Under the pieces are notes generated by a model. That model saw only the letters and a list, made by a program, of their open reading frames with translations, was not told the DNA's origin and searched no databases. Shown here piece by piece: positions 7,987-16,255 of a stretch of 64,000 bases of DNA (positions are counted from its first letter, which is position 1; every line of letters starts with the position of its first letter). The position numbers were made by a program, and so were the translations under genes. Where the stretch lies: assembly GCA_964521085.1 (NCBI GenBank), contig CAZFPL010000007.1:36357-100356 (forward strand), written 5' to 3'. This DNA comes from JAFGKK01 sp964521085. GTDB lineage: Bacteria > Chloroflexota > Anaerolineae > Anaerolineales > RBG-16-64-43.

Positions 7987-9855
7987 TCAATCTTCTTCCA
8001 AGCCGCCTTCCAACAGGTCCTTGGACCGGCCGGGTTTGCGTTTGCGCCTGGCAACCATCAGACCGGTTTCGGGATCGAATTCCACTACCGCTTTGACTTT
8101 GCCCTTCTTTTTCTTCTTCGCGCCCTTATCTTCCTCGTCCTCTTCCGATTCCTCTTCCTCTTCGCCTTCCGTTACGGCGACCGCAACGGCTTCCCCTGGA
8201 ACGGCGGCTGCCTCCGTCACGCCTTCCTCGACGGCCACGGCGGCTTCTCCGGCTGCCGCGGGGGCTTCCCCGGCGGCTTGCGGCGCCTCCGCAGTTGCGG
8301 CGGCTTCCTGGGCTTTCTCCGCGGCTGCCTGTTCCGCTTCGGCTTTCTCATCCGCGCGCAGATTGAGGATGGCGCTTTCCAGCGATTCCTTCAGTTTCTC
8401 GAAATTCCGCACTCCCATTTCCGGCAGCGAAAGAATGGAATCCGGATCCAGCATAACGCGCTCGTAGGATTGACCAATCGATTCCAATCCCGCGGCCGCC
8501 AGCGCCCGGTCCAGCCCTTCCGGCAGCGGAAGCGATTCCAGGGTGCGCTCATACGCCGATGCGGGAAGGTTCTTGCGGATTTCCGCGAGCCTGCGGGTTT
8601 GCGCCTTGCGCCGGCCCTCGCGCTGTTCGGCGAGAATCTTTTCCACCATGGTGACAAACTGATTCATGGCGGTGTAATCTTCCGGCGGGAGCGGTTTGCC
8701 TTCCGCCTTGCGTCCCAATGCGTTCTGCACCTGCTCGATCATCGCCGGCTGGGATTCCACAAACGGCGCGAGGATTTCTTCCTTGCCGAGCTTTTGGACG
8801 GCATCCGCGGCCGCTTCGGCCACGCTCTTGATATCCACCCGCCAGCCGGTCAGTTTGGCCGCCAGCCGCGCGTTGACTCCCTCGCGTCCGATGGCCAGGC
8901 TCAGTTGGTCTTCCGATACCACCACCAGCGCCGTCCGCCCGCGCACCGGGTCGTCATCGAGGTAGACGCCTGAAACCCGCGCCGGGCTGAGGGCCTTGGC
9001 AATGAAGGAAGCCGGGTCCGGATTCCATTCGATGACGTCGATCTTCTCGTCGTGGAGTTCACGGACGATGGCTTGGATTCGGCCGCCGCGCATCCCTACG
9101 CACGCTCCGACCGGGTCGAGGTTGGGCTGCATGGCCGCCACGGCCACTTTGGAGCGCAGTCCCGGTTCGCGGGCGATGCCCTTGATCTCCACCATGCCCT
9201 GGTAGATCTCCGGCACTTCCGCCTCCAGCAGCCGGCGGAGCATGTTGCGGTCGGACCGGGAGAGGATGATCTGCGGTCCCCGGCTGGTTTTACTCACGTC
9301 CATCAGCACCGCGCGGATTCGGTCGCGCGGTTTGTAGCGTTCGGTGGGAAGCTGCTCGCGTTTGGGAAGCGCGGCTTCGGCGCGGCCCAGGCTGACCGTG
9401 ATCCCCGTCGGACCGACGGATTGCACCGTGCCGTGTACGATTTCGCCCTTCCGCGCGGACCATTCTTCAAACTGCTTTTCGCGTTCCGCGTCGCGCAGTT
9501 TCTGGTGGATCTGCTGTTTGGCCGCCTGCGTGGCGATGCGGCCGAAATCCTCCGGCGTGCTGTCGACCAAAATCAGGTCGCCCAGCTCCGCTTTCGGATT
9601 GACCTTGCGCGCATCCGCCAGAGTGACTTCGGTGCGTTCGTCGGCGACGGACTCGACGACCTCCTTTTCGGCCAGGATCTGAATCGTGCCCTTGGTCAGA
9701 TCCACGTTCGCTTCCACCTGTTGGGCGGTGGACGCGTTAACGGCCTTCCGGTAGGCGTTGACCATCGCCGCCTGCACAACCTGCAGGACGGCTTCGCGCG
9801 GGAGCCCGTAGTGCTCCAGCACTTCGTTGAACGCGAGCGCAAACTCGTTTCTCAT
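7987..9855 (-). CDS. nusA: Transcription termination/antitermination factor NusA
   Basis: 622 residues: an N-terminal RNA-polymerase-binding domain, an S1 domain (about 135-200) and two KH domains (about 230-375; GACVGMRGGRIQAIVREL and GREGVNARLAAKLTGW are visible). There follows a long extension with HhH-like segments, an Ala/Glu-rich tract, an acidic run and a Lys-rich tail. The acidic/basic tail makes it longer than E. coli NusA (495). It heads the nusA-ylxR-infB-rbfA operon. rimP, usually directly upstream, is absent here; thioredoxin occupies that place. Confidence 0.96.
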   Translation of the reverse strand: MRNEFALAFNEVLEHYGLPREAVLQVVQAAMVNAYRKAVNASTAQQVEANVDLTKGTIQILAEKEVVESVADERTEVTLADARKVNPKAELGDLILVDSTPEDFGRIATQAAKQQIHQKLRDAEREKQFEEWSARKGEIVHGTVQSVGPTGITVSLGRAEAALPKREQLPTERYKPRDRIRAVLMDVSKTSRGPQIILSRSDRNMLRRLLEAEVPEIYQGMVEIKGIAREPGLRSKVAVAAMQPNLDPVGACVGMRGGRIQAIVRELHDEKIDVIEWNPDPASFIAKALSPARVSGVYLDDDPVRGRTALVVVSEDQLSLAIGREGVNARLAAKLTGWRVDIKSVAEAAADAVQKLGKEEILAPFVESQPAMIEQVQNALGRKAEGKPLPPEDYTAMNQFVTMVEKILAEQREGRRKAQTRRLAEIRKNLPASAYERTLESLPLPEGLDRALAAAGLESIGQSYERVMLDPDSILSLPEMGVRNFEKLKESLESAILNLRADEKAEAEQAAAEKAQEAAATAEAPQAAGEAPAAAGEAAVAVEEGVTEAAAVPGEAVAVAVTEGEEEEESEEDEEDKGAKKKKKGKVKAVVEFDPETGLMVARRKRKPGRSKDLLEGGLEED

Positions 9856-9900
9856 AGTGCCACTCTACTCCATGGAGGGGCAAACCCCTGCCAGAGACAA

Positions 9901-9927
9901 AGAAAAGTGGGGGTTACCCACTTCTCT
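9901..9927 (-). terminator. Hairpin in the nusA leader (terminator or attenuator)
   Basis: An 11-bp stem with one mismatch (9901-9911 with 9917-9927) and 5-base loop. On the minus strand it is followed by an imperfect T-rich stretch. It lies after the thioredoxin gene and between the putative nusA promoter (9959-9987) and the nusA start codon. It may end trx transcription or attenuate the nusA operon. Confidence 0.5.
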
Positions 9928-9958
9928 GAAAACAATATCCGCCGAAAAAACCTGAATT

Positions 9959-9987
9959 ATTCTATCATGAGCCTTGCCCGGTGGCAA
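9959..9987 (-). promoter_or_regulatory. Putative sigma-70-type promoter for the nusA operon
   Basis: On the minus strand, TTGCCA (9982-9987) and TAGAAT (9959-9964) are separated by exactly 17 bases. The element overlaps the 3' end of the thioredoxin gene. Predicted transcription starts near 9952, about 100 bases before nusA. Confidence 0.5.
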
Positions 9988-10336
9988 GACCGTTGCCGCC
10001 GGTGCTGATTTTGGAGAGGAAATCCACCACCGCTTCCTTAATCCGGGCTTCCGGAAGGGCGCCGACGACGCGGCTGATTTCCTTGCCCTGGTGGACCATC
10101 AGCAAGGTGGGGATTCCTTGCACGCCGAATTGCTGGGCGACTGCAGGATTGGTATCCACGTCAACTTTCACCACTGTCAGCTGGCCGTCATGCTCCACGG
10201 CAATCCGGTCCAGCGCCGGGGCGATTGCCCGGCACGGCGAACACCAGGTTGCCCAAAAATCGACGACCACCGGCAGGGGAGATTGCAGCACCTTGGCTTG
10301 GAATTCGGCGTCGGTGACGTGGATCGGTTCGCTCAT
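9965..10336 (-). CDS. trxA: Thioredoxin
   Basis: 123 residues. It is a cytoplasmic thiol-disulfide oxidoreductase. The active site is WCSPC (31-35) rather than the canonical WCGPC, in the usual context VVDFWAT...; the cis-proline loop GIPTLL follows. AGGAGA precedes the ATG. It follows two osmC genes on the same strand (75 bp gap), suggesting a thiol/peroxide-stress unit. Confidence 0.95.
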   Translation of the reverse strand: MSEPIHVTDAEFQAKVLQSPLPVVVDFWATWCSPCRAIAPALDRIAVEHDGQLTVVKVDVDTNPAVAQQFGVQGIPTLLMVHQGKEISRVVGALPEARIKEAVVDFLSKISTGGNGLATGQGS

Positions 10337-10411
10337 GGAATAGATCTCCTGACTGGGATGTGGTGGTGCGGAGTATCCGGGGTCGGAAGGATTCTCCGAT
10401 GTCCGCCCTTC

Positions 10412-10843
10412 CTACACCGCCGCCTGCTCGGGCGGGGGTTGGATTTCAAACGATGTCGTGATCTCGGCTGCGCAACGGATCGTCGCAGCCACGGAACAAT
10501 ATTTTTCTTGGGACAGGCGGATGGCTTGCTCCACCGCCGATGGCTCCAGATTCTTCCCGCGCAGCAGAAAACGCATATGGATCTTCCGGAACGTCCACGG
10601 TGGTTCCGCTTCCTGGATCCCCTCCACCCGGACTTCCATTCCCTCCGGGGGCTGGCGTTTCTTGTTCAGGATCTCGATCACGTCGACCGATGCGCATGAA
10701 GCCAGGCCAAGCAGGAGTAAATCCGATGGCTTAACTCCGGTGCCGTTGGCTTCGTCGGACGAGGAAAGGACGATCGAATGCCGGGTGCTGTCGGTCCCGA
10801 CGAAGGTTTTCCCGCGCAGCCAATCCAACCGGACTTCACTCAT
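10412..10843 (-). CDS. OsmC family protein (second of a pair)
   Basis: 143 residues from the ATG that overlaps the upstream osmC stop (ATGA). OsmC/Ohr proteins are thiol peroxidases reducing organic hydroperoxides, using two cysteines per active site; both are present in the contexts LASCASVDV and KYCSVAATI. The frame is open for 27 codons upstream, but the 4-bp overlap and family alignment favour the short start. Probably cotranscribed with its paralogue and thioredoxin. Confidence 0.9.
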   Translation of the reverse strand: MSEVRLDWLRGKTFVGTDSTRHSIVLSSSDEANGTGVKPSDLLLLGLASCASVDVIEILNKKRQPPEGMEVRVEGIQEAEPPWTFRKIHMRFLLRGKNLEPSAVEQAIRLSQEKYCSVAATIRCAAEITTSFEIQPPPEQAAV

Positions 10844-11274
10844 GCGGATCCTTCTTTGCCCGCAACGATCCGGAAGGATGTGCGAATGGGAGCGGAGCGT
10901 GCGAGCATCCCGCCCACCGAACAATACTTGTCCATCGAAAGTCCTATCGCCCGCGCCACCGCTTCCGCGGAAAGGTCCGCGCCGGCAAGGACGTATTCTA
11001 ATTCGATCTGTGTATACACTCTAGGGTGATCTTCGGCGCGCGTTCCATGCACGCGGATGTCCATCGACTCCACCCGCTGGCGCTTTTTCTCCAGGATGCT
11101 GGCCACATCCATCCCCGTGCATCCGGCGAGCGCCATCAACACCATTTCCATCGGCGTGAGATAGGCTTTCTCCGAAGGCGGATCCATCCGCACGGAGACT
11201 CCCTGCGCATTTACGGCTTCAAACCCGAGTCTGCCCTTCCAGCGGGCGGAAATTTCAGTCTCTTTCTCGGCCAT
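10840..11274 (-). CDS. OsmC family protein (first of a pair)
   Basis: 144 residues. Both conserved cysteines are seen (LAGCTGMDV and KYCSVGGML). The ATG at 11274 has a GGAG ribosome site 5 bases upstream; a longer frame beginning at 11367 has no such support. It is the first gene of the osmC-osmC-trxA unit and divergent from scpA. Whether it acts on organic peroxides (Ohr-like) or has another hydrophobic electrophile as substrate cannot be told from sequence. Confidence 0.9.
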   Translation of the reverse strand: MAEKETEISARWKGRLGFEAVNAQGVSVRMDPPSEKAYLTPMEMVLMALAGCTGMDVASILEKKRQRVESMDIRVHGTRAEDHPRVYTQIELEYVLAGADLSAEAVARAIGLSMDKYCSVGGMLARSAPIRTSFRIVAGKEGSA

Positions 11275-11480
11275 ACGATCTCCAATGGTTTCGAGTATAT
11301 CACTGCTTGTGGATGGAATACGGGCATGTTCGGTCGATTTGTTTGATATTTTCCAACGAGACGACAAGCAGGGGATTGCTCTACACCACGGGAGGGATCC
11401 TTAAGCGGGAACCGTTGCAGTATAATCTCCCCGCGGGCTTCGGTTGCCTGGAATTCCAAGCCGCGCGTTCGAGTTATTGC

Positions 11481-12239
11481 ATGCAAACCTCCGCCTACAC
11501 CGTTCAACTCCCCGTTTTTGAAGGCCCGCTGGATCTGCTGCTGCATTTAATCGAGCGCGCAGAGCTCGATATCACCCGCGTGGCTCTGGCGCAGGTGACG
11601 GACCAGTTCCTGGCCGCTCTTCATGGGATGGAGGATCGACGCATGGACGTGGCGGCGGCTTTCATCGTGATCGCCTCCAGACTCCTGCAAATTAAAAGCG
11701 AAGCGTTGCTTCCCCGTCCGCCCGAGCGGGAGGTGGGGGAGGAGGATCCGGGCGAGGCATTGGCCAGGCAATTGCGGCTGTACAAGCAATTTAAGGATGT
11801 GGCGCTGCTGTTACACCGGCGGGATGAAGACGGACTTCACACCTTTTTACGCATGGCGCCTCCCCCCAAAATTCCTCCCCGCTTGGATTGGAGCCGGATA
11901 TCCCTCGGCGCGCTGAAGAAGGCGGCCGAATTGGTGCTGGCCGTGCGCCCGGAACCGCCGCCGCTCGGGTCGATGGTGACCGCGCCAACGGTTACCATCC
12001 GCGACCAGATCCACCGCATTGTGGACAGCATCCGCAGCGAAGGGCGCGCGGTCTTCCAGCGCCTGATGCGGGGCGTGCAGACCCGGATCGAGGTGGTGGT
12101 GGCCTTCCTGGCGATGCTGGAATTGGTGAAGCGGCGCCACGTCATCGCGCGCCAATCCGACCTTTTCGGCGAGATTGAGATCGTCCCCACCGAGACCTTC
12201 ACCGACGAAACCGATTTCGACCTCGAGTTCGGCGAGTGA
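11481..12239 (+). CDS. scpA: Segregation and condensation protein A
   Basis: 252 residues. ScpA is the kleisin that bridges SMC heads in the bacterial condensin complex. The N-terminal motif VQLPVFEGPLDLLLHLIERA is diagnostic and fixes the start at the ATG at 11481, although the frame is open from 11307. The C-terminal winged helix (AVFQRLMRGV...VVAFLAMLELVKRR) is intact. A TATAAT at 11421-11426 could be its promoter -10, with only a weak -35. scpB and smc are not in the window. Its stop is next to mutL. Confidence 0.95.
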   Translation: MQTSAYTVQLPVFEGPLDLLLHLIERAELDITRVALAQVTDQFLAALHGMEDRRMDVAAAFIVIASRLLQIKSEALLPRPPEREVGEEDPGEALARQLRLYKQFKDVALLLHRRDEDGLHTFLRMAPPPKIPPRLDWSRISLGALKKAAELVLAVRPEPPPLGSMVTAPTVTIRDQIHRIVDSIRSEGRAVFQRLMRGVQTRIEVVVAFLAMLELVKRRHVIARQSDLFGEIEIVPTETFTDETDFDLEFGE

Positions 12240-12241
12240 AA

Positions 12242-13975
12242 ATGGGGATTCGCATCCTCCCTCCCCAGATCGCCTCGCAAATCGCCGCCGGCGAAGTGGT
12301 GGAACGGCCGGCGTCGGTGGTCAAGGAACTGGTTGAAAACTCCCTCGATTCGCATGCGCGGACCGTTTCGATCGAAACGGAAGACGGCGGAAGCCGGAAG
12401 ATCATCGTCGCCGACGACGGCGACGGGATCGCACCGGACGAGATTGCCCTCGCACTGGCCCGGCACGCCACCAGCAAACTTACCTCCATCGAAGATTTGA
12501 ATTCGATACGGACGCTTGGATTTCGCGGCGAGGCGTTGGCATCCATCGCGGCGGTGGCCCGGGTGAATTTGGTGAGCCGAAGCCGTTCGCAATCCCAGGG
12601 GATGCGTCTTGCGGCGGAAAACGGCCGCGTGGGAAAACCGGTTTCGGTCGGAGCGGCGCAGGGGACCGTAGTCACGGTTGAAGATCTCTTCTTCAACGTG
12701 CCCGCGCGGCGGAAGTTTTTAAAAAGCCCGACCACCGAACGGCGCCTGATCGACTCGCTCGCCGCGCGATTTGCGCTGGCATATCCCGAAGTCCGTTTCC
12801 GGCTGACCCAGGATGGGCGCGAGACCTTCTCCGCAAACGGGAGCGGCGACCGGCGGGAGGTGCTGGCGGCGGTGTTCGGCCTGGATGCGGCACAACGGAT
12901 GATCGATCTTTCGGCAACGGACCTGGAAGGACCGGTGCAGGTCAGCGGTTACATCAATCCGACCGATCTCTCGCGCTCCAACCGCAAAGACATCCTGCTG
13001 TTCGTCAACGGGCGTTCGATTTCCGATCCGGCGCTGACCACCGCGGTGGTCCAGGCCTATCACACCCTGCTGATGGTCGGGCGCTATCCATTCGGCGCGG
13101 TCTTCATCGAGATGCCGCCGGAGGATGTGGACGTCAACGTGCATCCGGCAAAGGCCGAGGTGAGGTTTTGCGCGCCGGACGCCGTTTTCTCGGCGGTTCA
13201 GCGCGCGGTCAGGCAGGCGCTCCTGGGCAGCGCGCCCGTCGCTGGGATACCGGCCGCGGCGCCTTGGCCGGCGCGGTCTTGGCAAACCGAACGCAGAGGG
13301 ATCCCCGGTCCGGATTGGAAGCTCGACCACCAACCCCTATCCGATGTGCCGGACTCCCCGCAAGCGGCCGCCGGTGCGCCTCCCGGCCTCGCGCCGGGAG
13401 AAATTCCGCTTCTCCGGCCGATCGGGCAAATCGGCGCAGCCTATCTGGTTGCGGAAGGTCCGGACGGCCTGTATCTGATCGACCAGCATGCCGCCCACGA
13501 ACGCGTGCTTTTCGAGGCCATGCAACGGGAGCAATCGGGCGCGCACATCTCCCAAAGGCTGCTCTCTCCGGAAGTGGTCGAACTGTCCACAGCGCAGGCG
13601 TCGGCGCTTTCCGGTCAGATGGATCTGTTGCGGCACATCGGGTTCGATGTGGAATCGTTCGGCGGCGCGTCGTTCCGCGTCCGGTCGATCCCGCAGTTGC
13701 TTGGCGCGCTTCGGCCGGCGGATGCGCTGCGGGCCGTAGTGGAGGATTTCGAAGAGGATGAAACCCCATTGGCGGCGGAAGACGAAGCGCGGTTGATCGC
13801 GCGGGTTTGTAAACGCGCCGCCGTTAAGGCGGGCCAGACCCTCGGAGCGGAGGAACAGGCGGCGCTGATCCGCGCGCTGGAGCAGTGCCAATCCCCCCGG
13901 ACCTGCCCGCACGGCCGTCCGACGATGATCCACCTGCCGATGGATCTTCTCGCGAGACGGTTTGGGAGGAAGTAG
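12242..13975 (+). CDS. mutL: DNA mismatch repair protein MutL (endonuclease type)
   Basis: 577 residues from the ATG at 12242; a GTG at 12236 overlapping the scpA stop is the alternative. GHKL ATPase motifs are IAAGEVVERPASVVKELVEN, DDGDGI and TLGFRGEALASI. The C-terminal domain has DQHAAHERVLFE, matching the endonuclease motif DQHA-x2-E-x4-E, and a final CPHGRPTMIHL, so it should nick DNA itself, as in bacteria without MutH. mutS is not in the window. Confidence 0.96.
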   Translation: MGIRILPPQIASQIAAGEVVERPASVVKELVENSLDSHARTVSIETEDGGSRKIIVADDGDGIAPDEIALALARHATSKLTSIEDLNSIRTLGFRGEALASIAAVARVNLVSRSRSQSQGMRLAAENGRVGKPVSVGAAQGTVVTVEDLFFNVPARRKFLKSPTTERRLIDSLAARFALAYPEVRFRLTQDGRETFSANGSGDRREVLAAVFGLDAAQRMIDLSATDLEGPVQVSGYINPTDLSRSNRKDILLFVNGRSISDPALTTAVVQAYHTLLMVGRYPFGAVFIEMPPEDVDVNVHPAKAEVRFCAPDAVFSAVQRAVRQALLGSAPVAGIPAAAPWPARSWQTERRGIPGPDWKLDHQPLSDVPDSPQAAAGAPPGLAPGEIPLLRPIGQIGAAYLVAEGPDGLYLIDQHAAHERVLFEAMQREQSGAHISQRLLSPEVVELSTAQASALSGQMDLLRHIGFDVESFGGASFRVRSIPQLLGALRPADALRAVVEDFEEDETPLAAEDEARLIARVCKRAAVKAGQTLGAEEQAALIRALEQCQSPRTCPHGRPTMIHLPMDLLARRFGRK

Positions 13976-13984
13976 GATCGAACC

Positions 13985-14887
13985 ATGCCCGCCGGAACAA
14001 AGGTGATCGTCGGGATCGGGGAAATTCTGTGGGACGTATTTCCATCCGGCAGACGGCTGGGAGGAGCGCCCGCGAATTTCGTCTATCAGGTCCGGGAAGT
14101 CGGCGGCGATGGGATACAGCCGCTGATGGTTTCCTGTGTCGGGGCGGACGAACCCGGCCGAGAAATCCTCTCCCGCTGGGAAAAACTTTCGCTAAGCGAA
14201 GAATTTATCGAGGTGGACGCACATCACCCGACCGGAATCGTGACCGTGGCGGTCGGACCGCAGGGGAAACCGGTTTATGACATCGCGAGGAACGCCGCTT
14301 GGGATTTTCTTCCCGAGAGCCCGCAACTACGGGAACTCGCGGCGACGGCGGATGCCGTATGCTTTGGAACGCTGGCGCAGAGGACACCGAAATCCCGCAA
14401 ATCCATCCAGAATTTTCTCCGCCAAGTCGAGACCGGAGCATTACGCATTTTGGATATCAATCTGCGAGAACCTTTTTTTTCCAAGAGCGTCGTGGAAGAA
14501 TCCCTTTCACTGGCCAATGTGCTGAAGATGAACGCGGAGGAATTGCGCATCCTGGCGGTTTTTTATTCACTCTCCGGCGGGGAGCAGGCGGTCATCGCAG
14601 CCTTGATGCGGCGTTTCGCGCTCCAACTGGTGGCTCTCACCAAGGAGGACAAGGGGAGTGAGCTGTTTTCTGCAAATCAACACTCCGTGCACGGGGGATA
14701 TCCGGTGACGGTTGTGGATACGGTTGGGGCGGGAGACGCCTTCACCGCGGCTCTCGCGGTGGGGATGCTCAACCGGTTCGCCCTCGGGAAAATGAACGAT
14801 TGCGCCAATCGCGTGGCGTCCTACGTATGCACACAACCCGGCGCCATGCCGGAGATTCCGGAGGAGATAAAAACATTATTCCGGTAG
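13985..14887 (+). CDS. PfkB-family carbohydrate kinase (fructokinase-like)
   Basis: 300 residues of the ribokinase fold. The N-terminus IGEILWDVFPSGRRLGGAPAN resembles fructokinases, and the C-terminal signature DTVGAGDAFTAAL holds the catalytic Asp. It begins 9 bp after mutL on the same strand and ends at a strong terminator. The sugar substrate is inferred from the N-terminal motif only; ribokinase or adenosine-kinase-like specificity is less likely. Confidence 0.88.
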   Translation: MPAGTKVIVGIGEILWDVFPSGRRLGGAPANFVYQVREVGGDGIQPLMVSCVGADEPGREILSRWEKLSLSEEFIEVDAHHPTGIVTVAVGPQGKPVYDIARNAAWDFLPESPQLRELAATADAVCFGTLAQRTPKSRKSIQNFLRQVETGALRILDINLREPFFSKSVVEESLSLANVLKMNAEELRILAVFYSLSGGEQAVIAALMRRFALQLVALTKEDKGSELFSANQHSVHGGYPVTVVDTVGAGDAFTAALAVGMLNRFALGKMNDCANRVASYVCTQPGAMPEIPEEIKTLFR

Positions 14888-14904
14888 GAGCAACAATCAT
14901 AAAG

Positions 14905-15000
14905 GAAGATCGTCATGCCGGCGTGTTCGTGGCAGGCATCCAGGAATTTTGGCGGGTATTCCCGGGAACTTGTTCCGGATCCCCGCTTTCACGGGGATGA
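14905..15000. repeat. Dispersed palindromic repeat (single copy)
   Basis: The segment starts CGTCATGCCGGCGTGTTCGT and ends with a GGATCCCCGC...GGGGATGACGG hairpin. The first 30 bases closely match a stretch at 59428-59458 in the larger repeat cluster, so both belong to one family whose ends read GTCAT(C/G)CC. It lies in the 3' region between convergent genes. Confidence 0.7.
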
Positions 15001-15008
15001 CGGATAAA

Positions 15009-15038
15009 AAAATTCCCGGATATCCATCCGGGAATTTT
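15009..15038. terminator. Bidirectional intrinsic terminator
   Basis: A perfect 12-bp stem (AAAATTCCCGGA, 15009-15020, with 15027-15038) and 6-base loop, with A/T runs on both sides. It separates the plus-strand scpA-mutL-kinase unit from the minus-strand gene ending at 15071. Confidence 0.9.
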
Positions 15039-15070
15039 GGTTATTCTCATCCGCAATAACCCGCGAAAGG

Positions 15071-15532
15071 TTATTCTTCCCCGACCGCCTTTTCCTCATT
15101 CATTTTCGCGATCCCATTGCGGACCTGCTGAAGCAAGCGGCTCATCTCGGCTTCCAACCGGGAAAGGGATTCCAGAACGTAATCGTCCGCCTCGCTGCGG
15201 ATGCCGGCGGCGTCCTCGCGCGCCTGCTGGACGATCTGCTCGGCGCGGGTTTCGGCAGCCGAGGTGATCGAATCGCGCTGAACCAGGGATTCCACCCGCT
15301 CGCGCGCGATGTTCACCGTGCGCTGCGCCTCCTCCTGGGCCTGCGCGAGGTATCGATCCTTCTGGGTCACAACCTGTTGCGCTTTTTTTACTTCATCGGG
15401 GATGGCAATCCGCAACTGGTCGATCAGTTCGAGGAATCGTTCCTCGTTGACCGCCGTCTCGTTGGTCAGGGGGATATGAAATCCGCTGTTGAACAATTCC
15501 TCCAACCGGTCTACCAGGTGAAGGATGTCCAT
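15071..15532 (-). CDS. Coiled-coil protein, DivIVA-like
   Basis: 153 residues, almost wholly helical and charged. The N-terminus MDILHLVDRLEELFNSGFHI is followed by heptad-rich segments (QAQEEAQRTVNIARERVESL, AETRAEQIVQQAREDA). No membrane segment or enzymatic motif is seen. DivIVA and ATP-synthase-b-like coiled coils look similar, so the assignment is to a type rather than a family. Its position next to coaD and recG suggests cytoplasmic housekeeping. Confidence 0.75.
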   Translation of the reverse strand: MDILHLVDRLEELFNSGFHIPLTNETAVNEERFLELIDQLRIAIPDEVKKAQQVVTQKDRYLAQAQEEAQRTVNIARERVESLVQRDSITSAAETRAEQIVQQAREDAAGIRSEADDYVLESLSRLEAEMSRLLQQVRNGIAKMNEEKAVGEE

Positions 15533-15640
15533 CTATGCCTCCGTTGACCGCGGGCCAAGCGCCAGGCGGCGACGGGATAGGGTGCAAAATCCATACCGAG
15601 CGTACACCGAAGCGCCTTTTCCGTCAATTCGGCCCGCTGA

Positions 15641-16168
15641 CTAATCCCGAAGCGAGGTAAGCGGCACGACGCGCGGTCCGTCCTCGCCGAGATCCTTGAA
15701 CCTCCGGACAACCGCTTCCGCCACGTGTTGGGGGACCATGCTGCTGATGTCGCCGCCCAGCGATGCGATCTCGCGCACGGTGGAGGAGGACAGGAACGAG
15801 TGCGCTTCGCTGGTGATCAGGGCAACCACCTCGATTTCCGGCGCCAGGCGGTGGTTCGCCAGCGCCATGCGGAACTCGTGTTCGAAATCCGAAAACACCC
15901 GCAGCCCGCGGACGATCACCTGGGCGTCGATTTTCTGGCACAAGGCGACGGTCAGGCTTCGATAGCCGATCACTTTGAATTGGGGCTGGCCGTCGAAGGT
16001 CTTCCGGGCCAGTTCAATGCGTTCTTCGGGGCTGAAGAGCAGGTTCTTTAACGGGCGGTCGTAGACGGCGATCACTATTTCCTGGAACAAACGCGCCGCC
16101 CGCTGGGCAATATCGATGTGCCCGTAATGGATCGGATCGAACGTGCCTGGAAAAATGGCTCGGACCAT
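15641..16168 (-). CDS. coaD: Phosphopantetheine adenylyltransferase
   Basis: 175 residues. It catalyses the fourth step of coenzyme A synthesis, 4'-phosphopantetheine + ATP to dephospho-CoA. Motifs are FPGTFDPIHYGHIDI (T/HxGH nucleotidyltransferase), VRGLRVFSDFEHEFRMALAN and the SSTVREIASLGGDIS C-terminal block. AAGGG lies 6 bases before the ATG at 16168; a second ATG at 16174 abuts that site and is less likely. Confidence 0.97.
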   Translation of the reverse strand: MVRAIFPGTFDPIHYGHIDIAQRAARLFQEIVIAVYDRPLKNLLFSPEERIELARKTFDGQPQFKVIGYRSLTVALCQKIDAQVIVRGLRVFSDFEHEFRMALANHRLAPEIEVVALITSEAHSFLSSSTVREIASLGGDISSMVPQHVAEAVVRRFKDLGEDGPRVVPLTSLRD

Positions 16169-16255
16169 ATTCATCCCTTCTGTTCTACGAAACGCCTTTC
16201 CGTTCCTCCCGGAGGTTTTCCCGCTGCCGCCGGTGGAAAGCGCGTCGGAAAAGAC

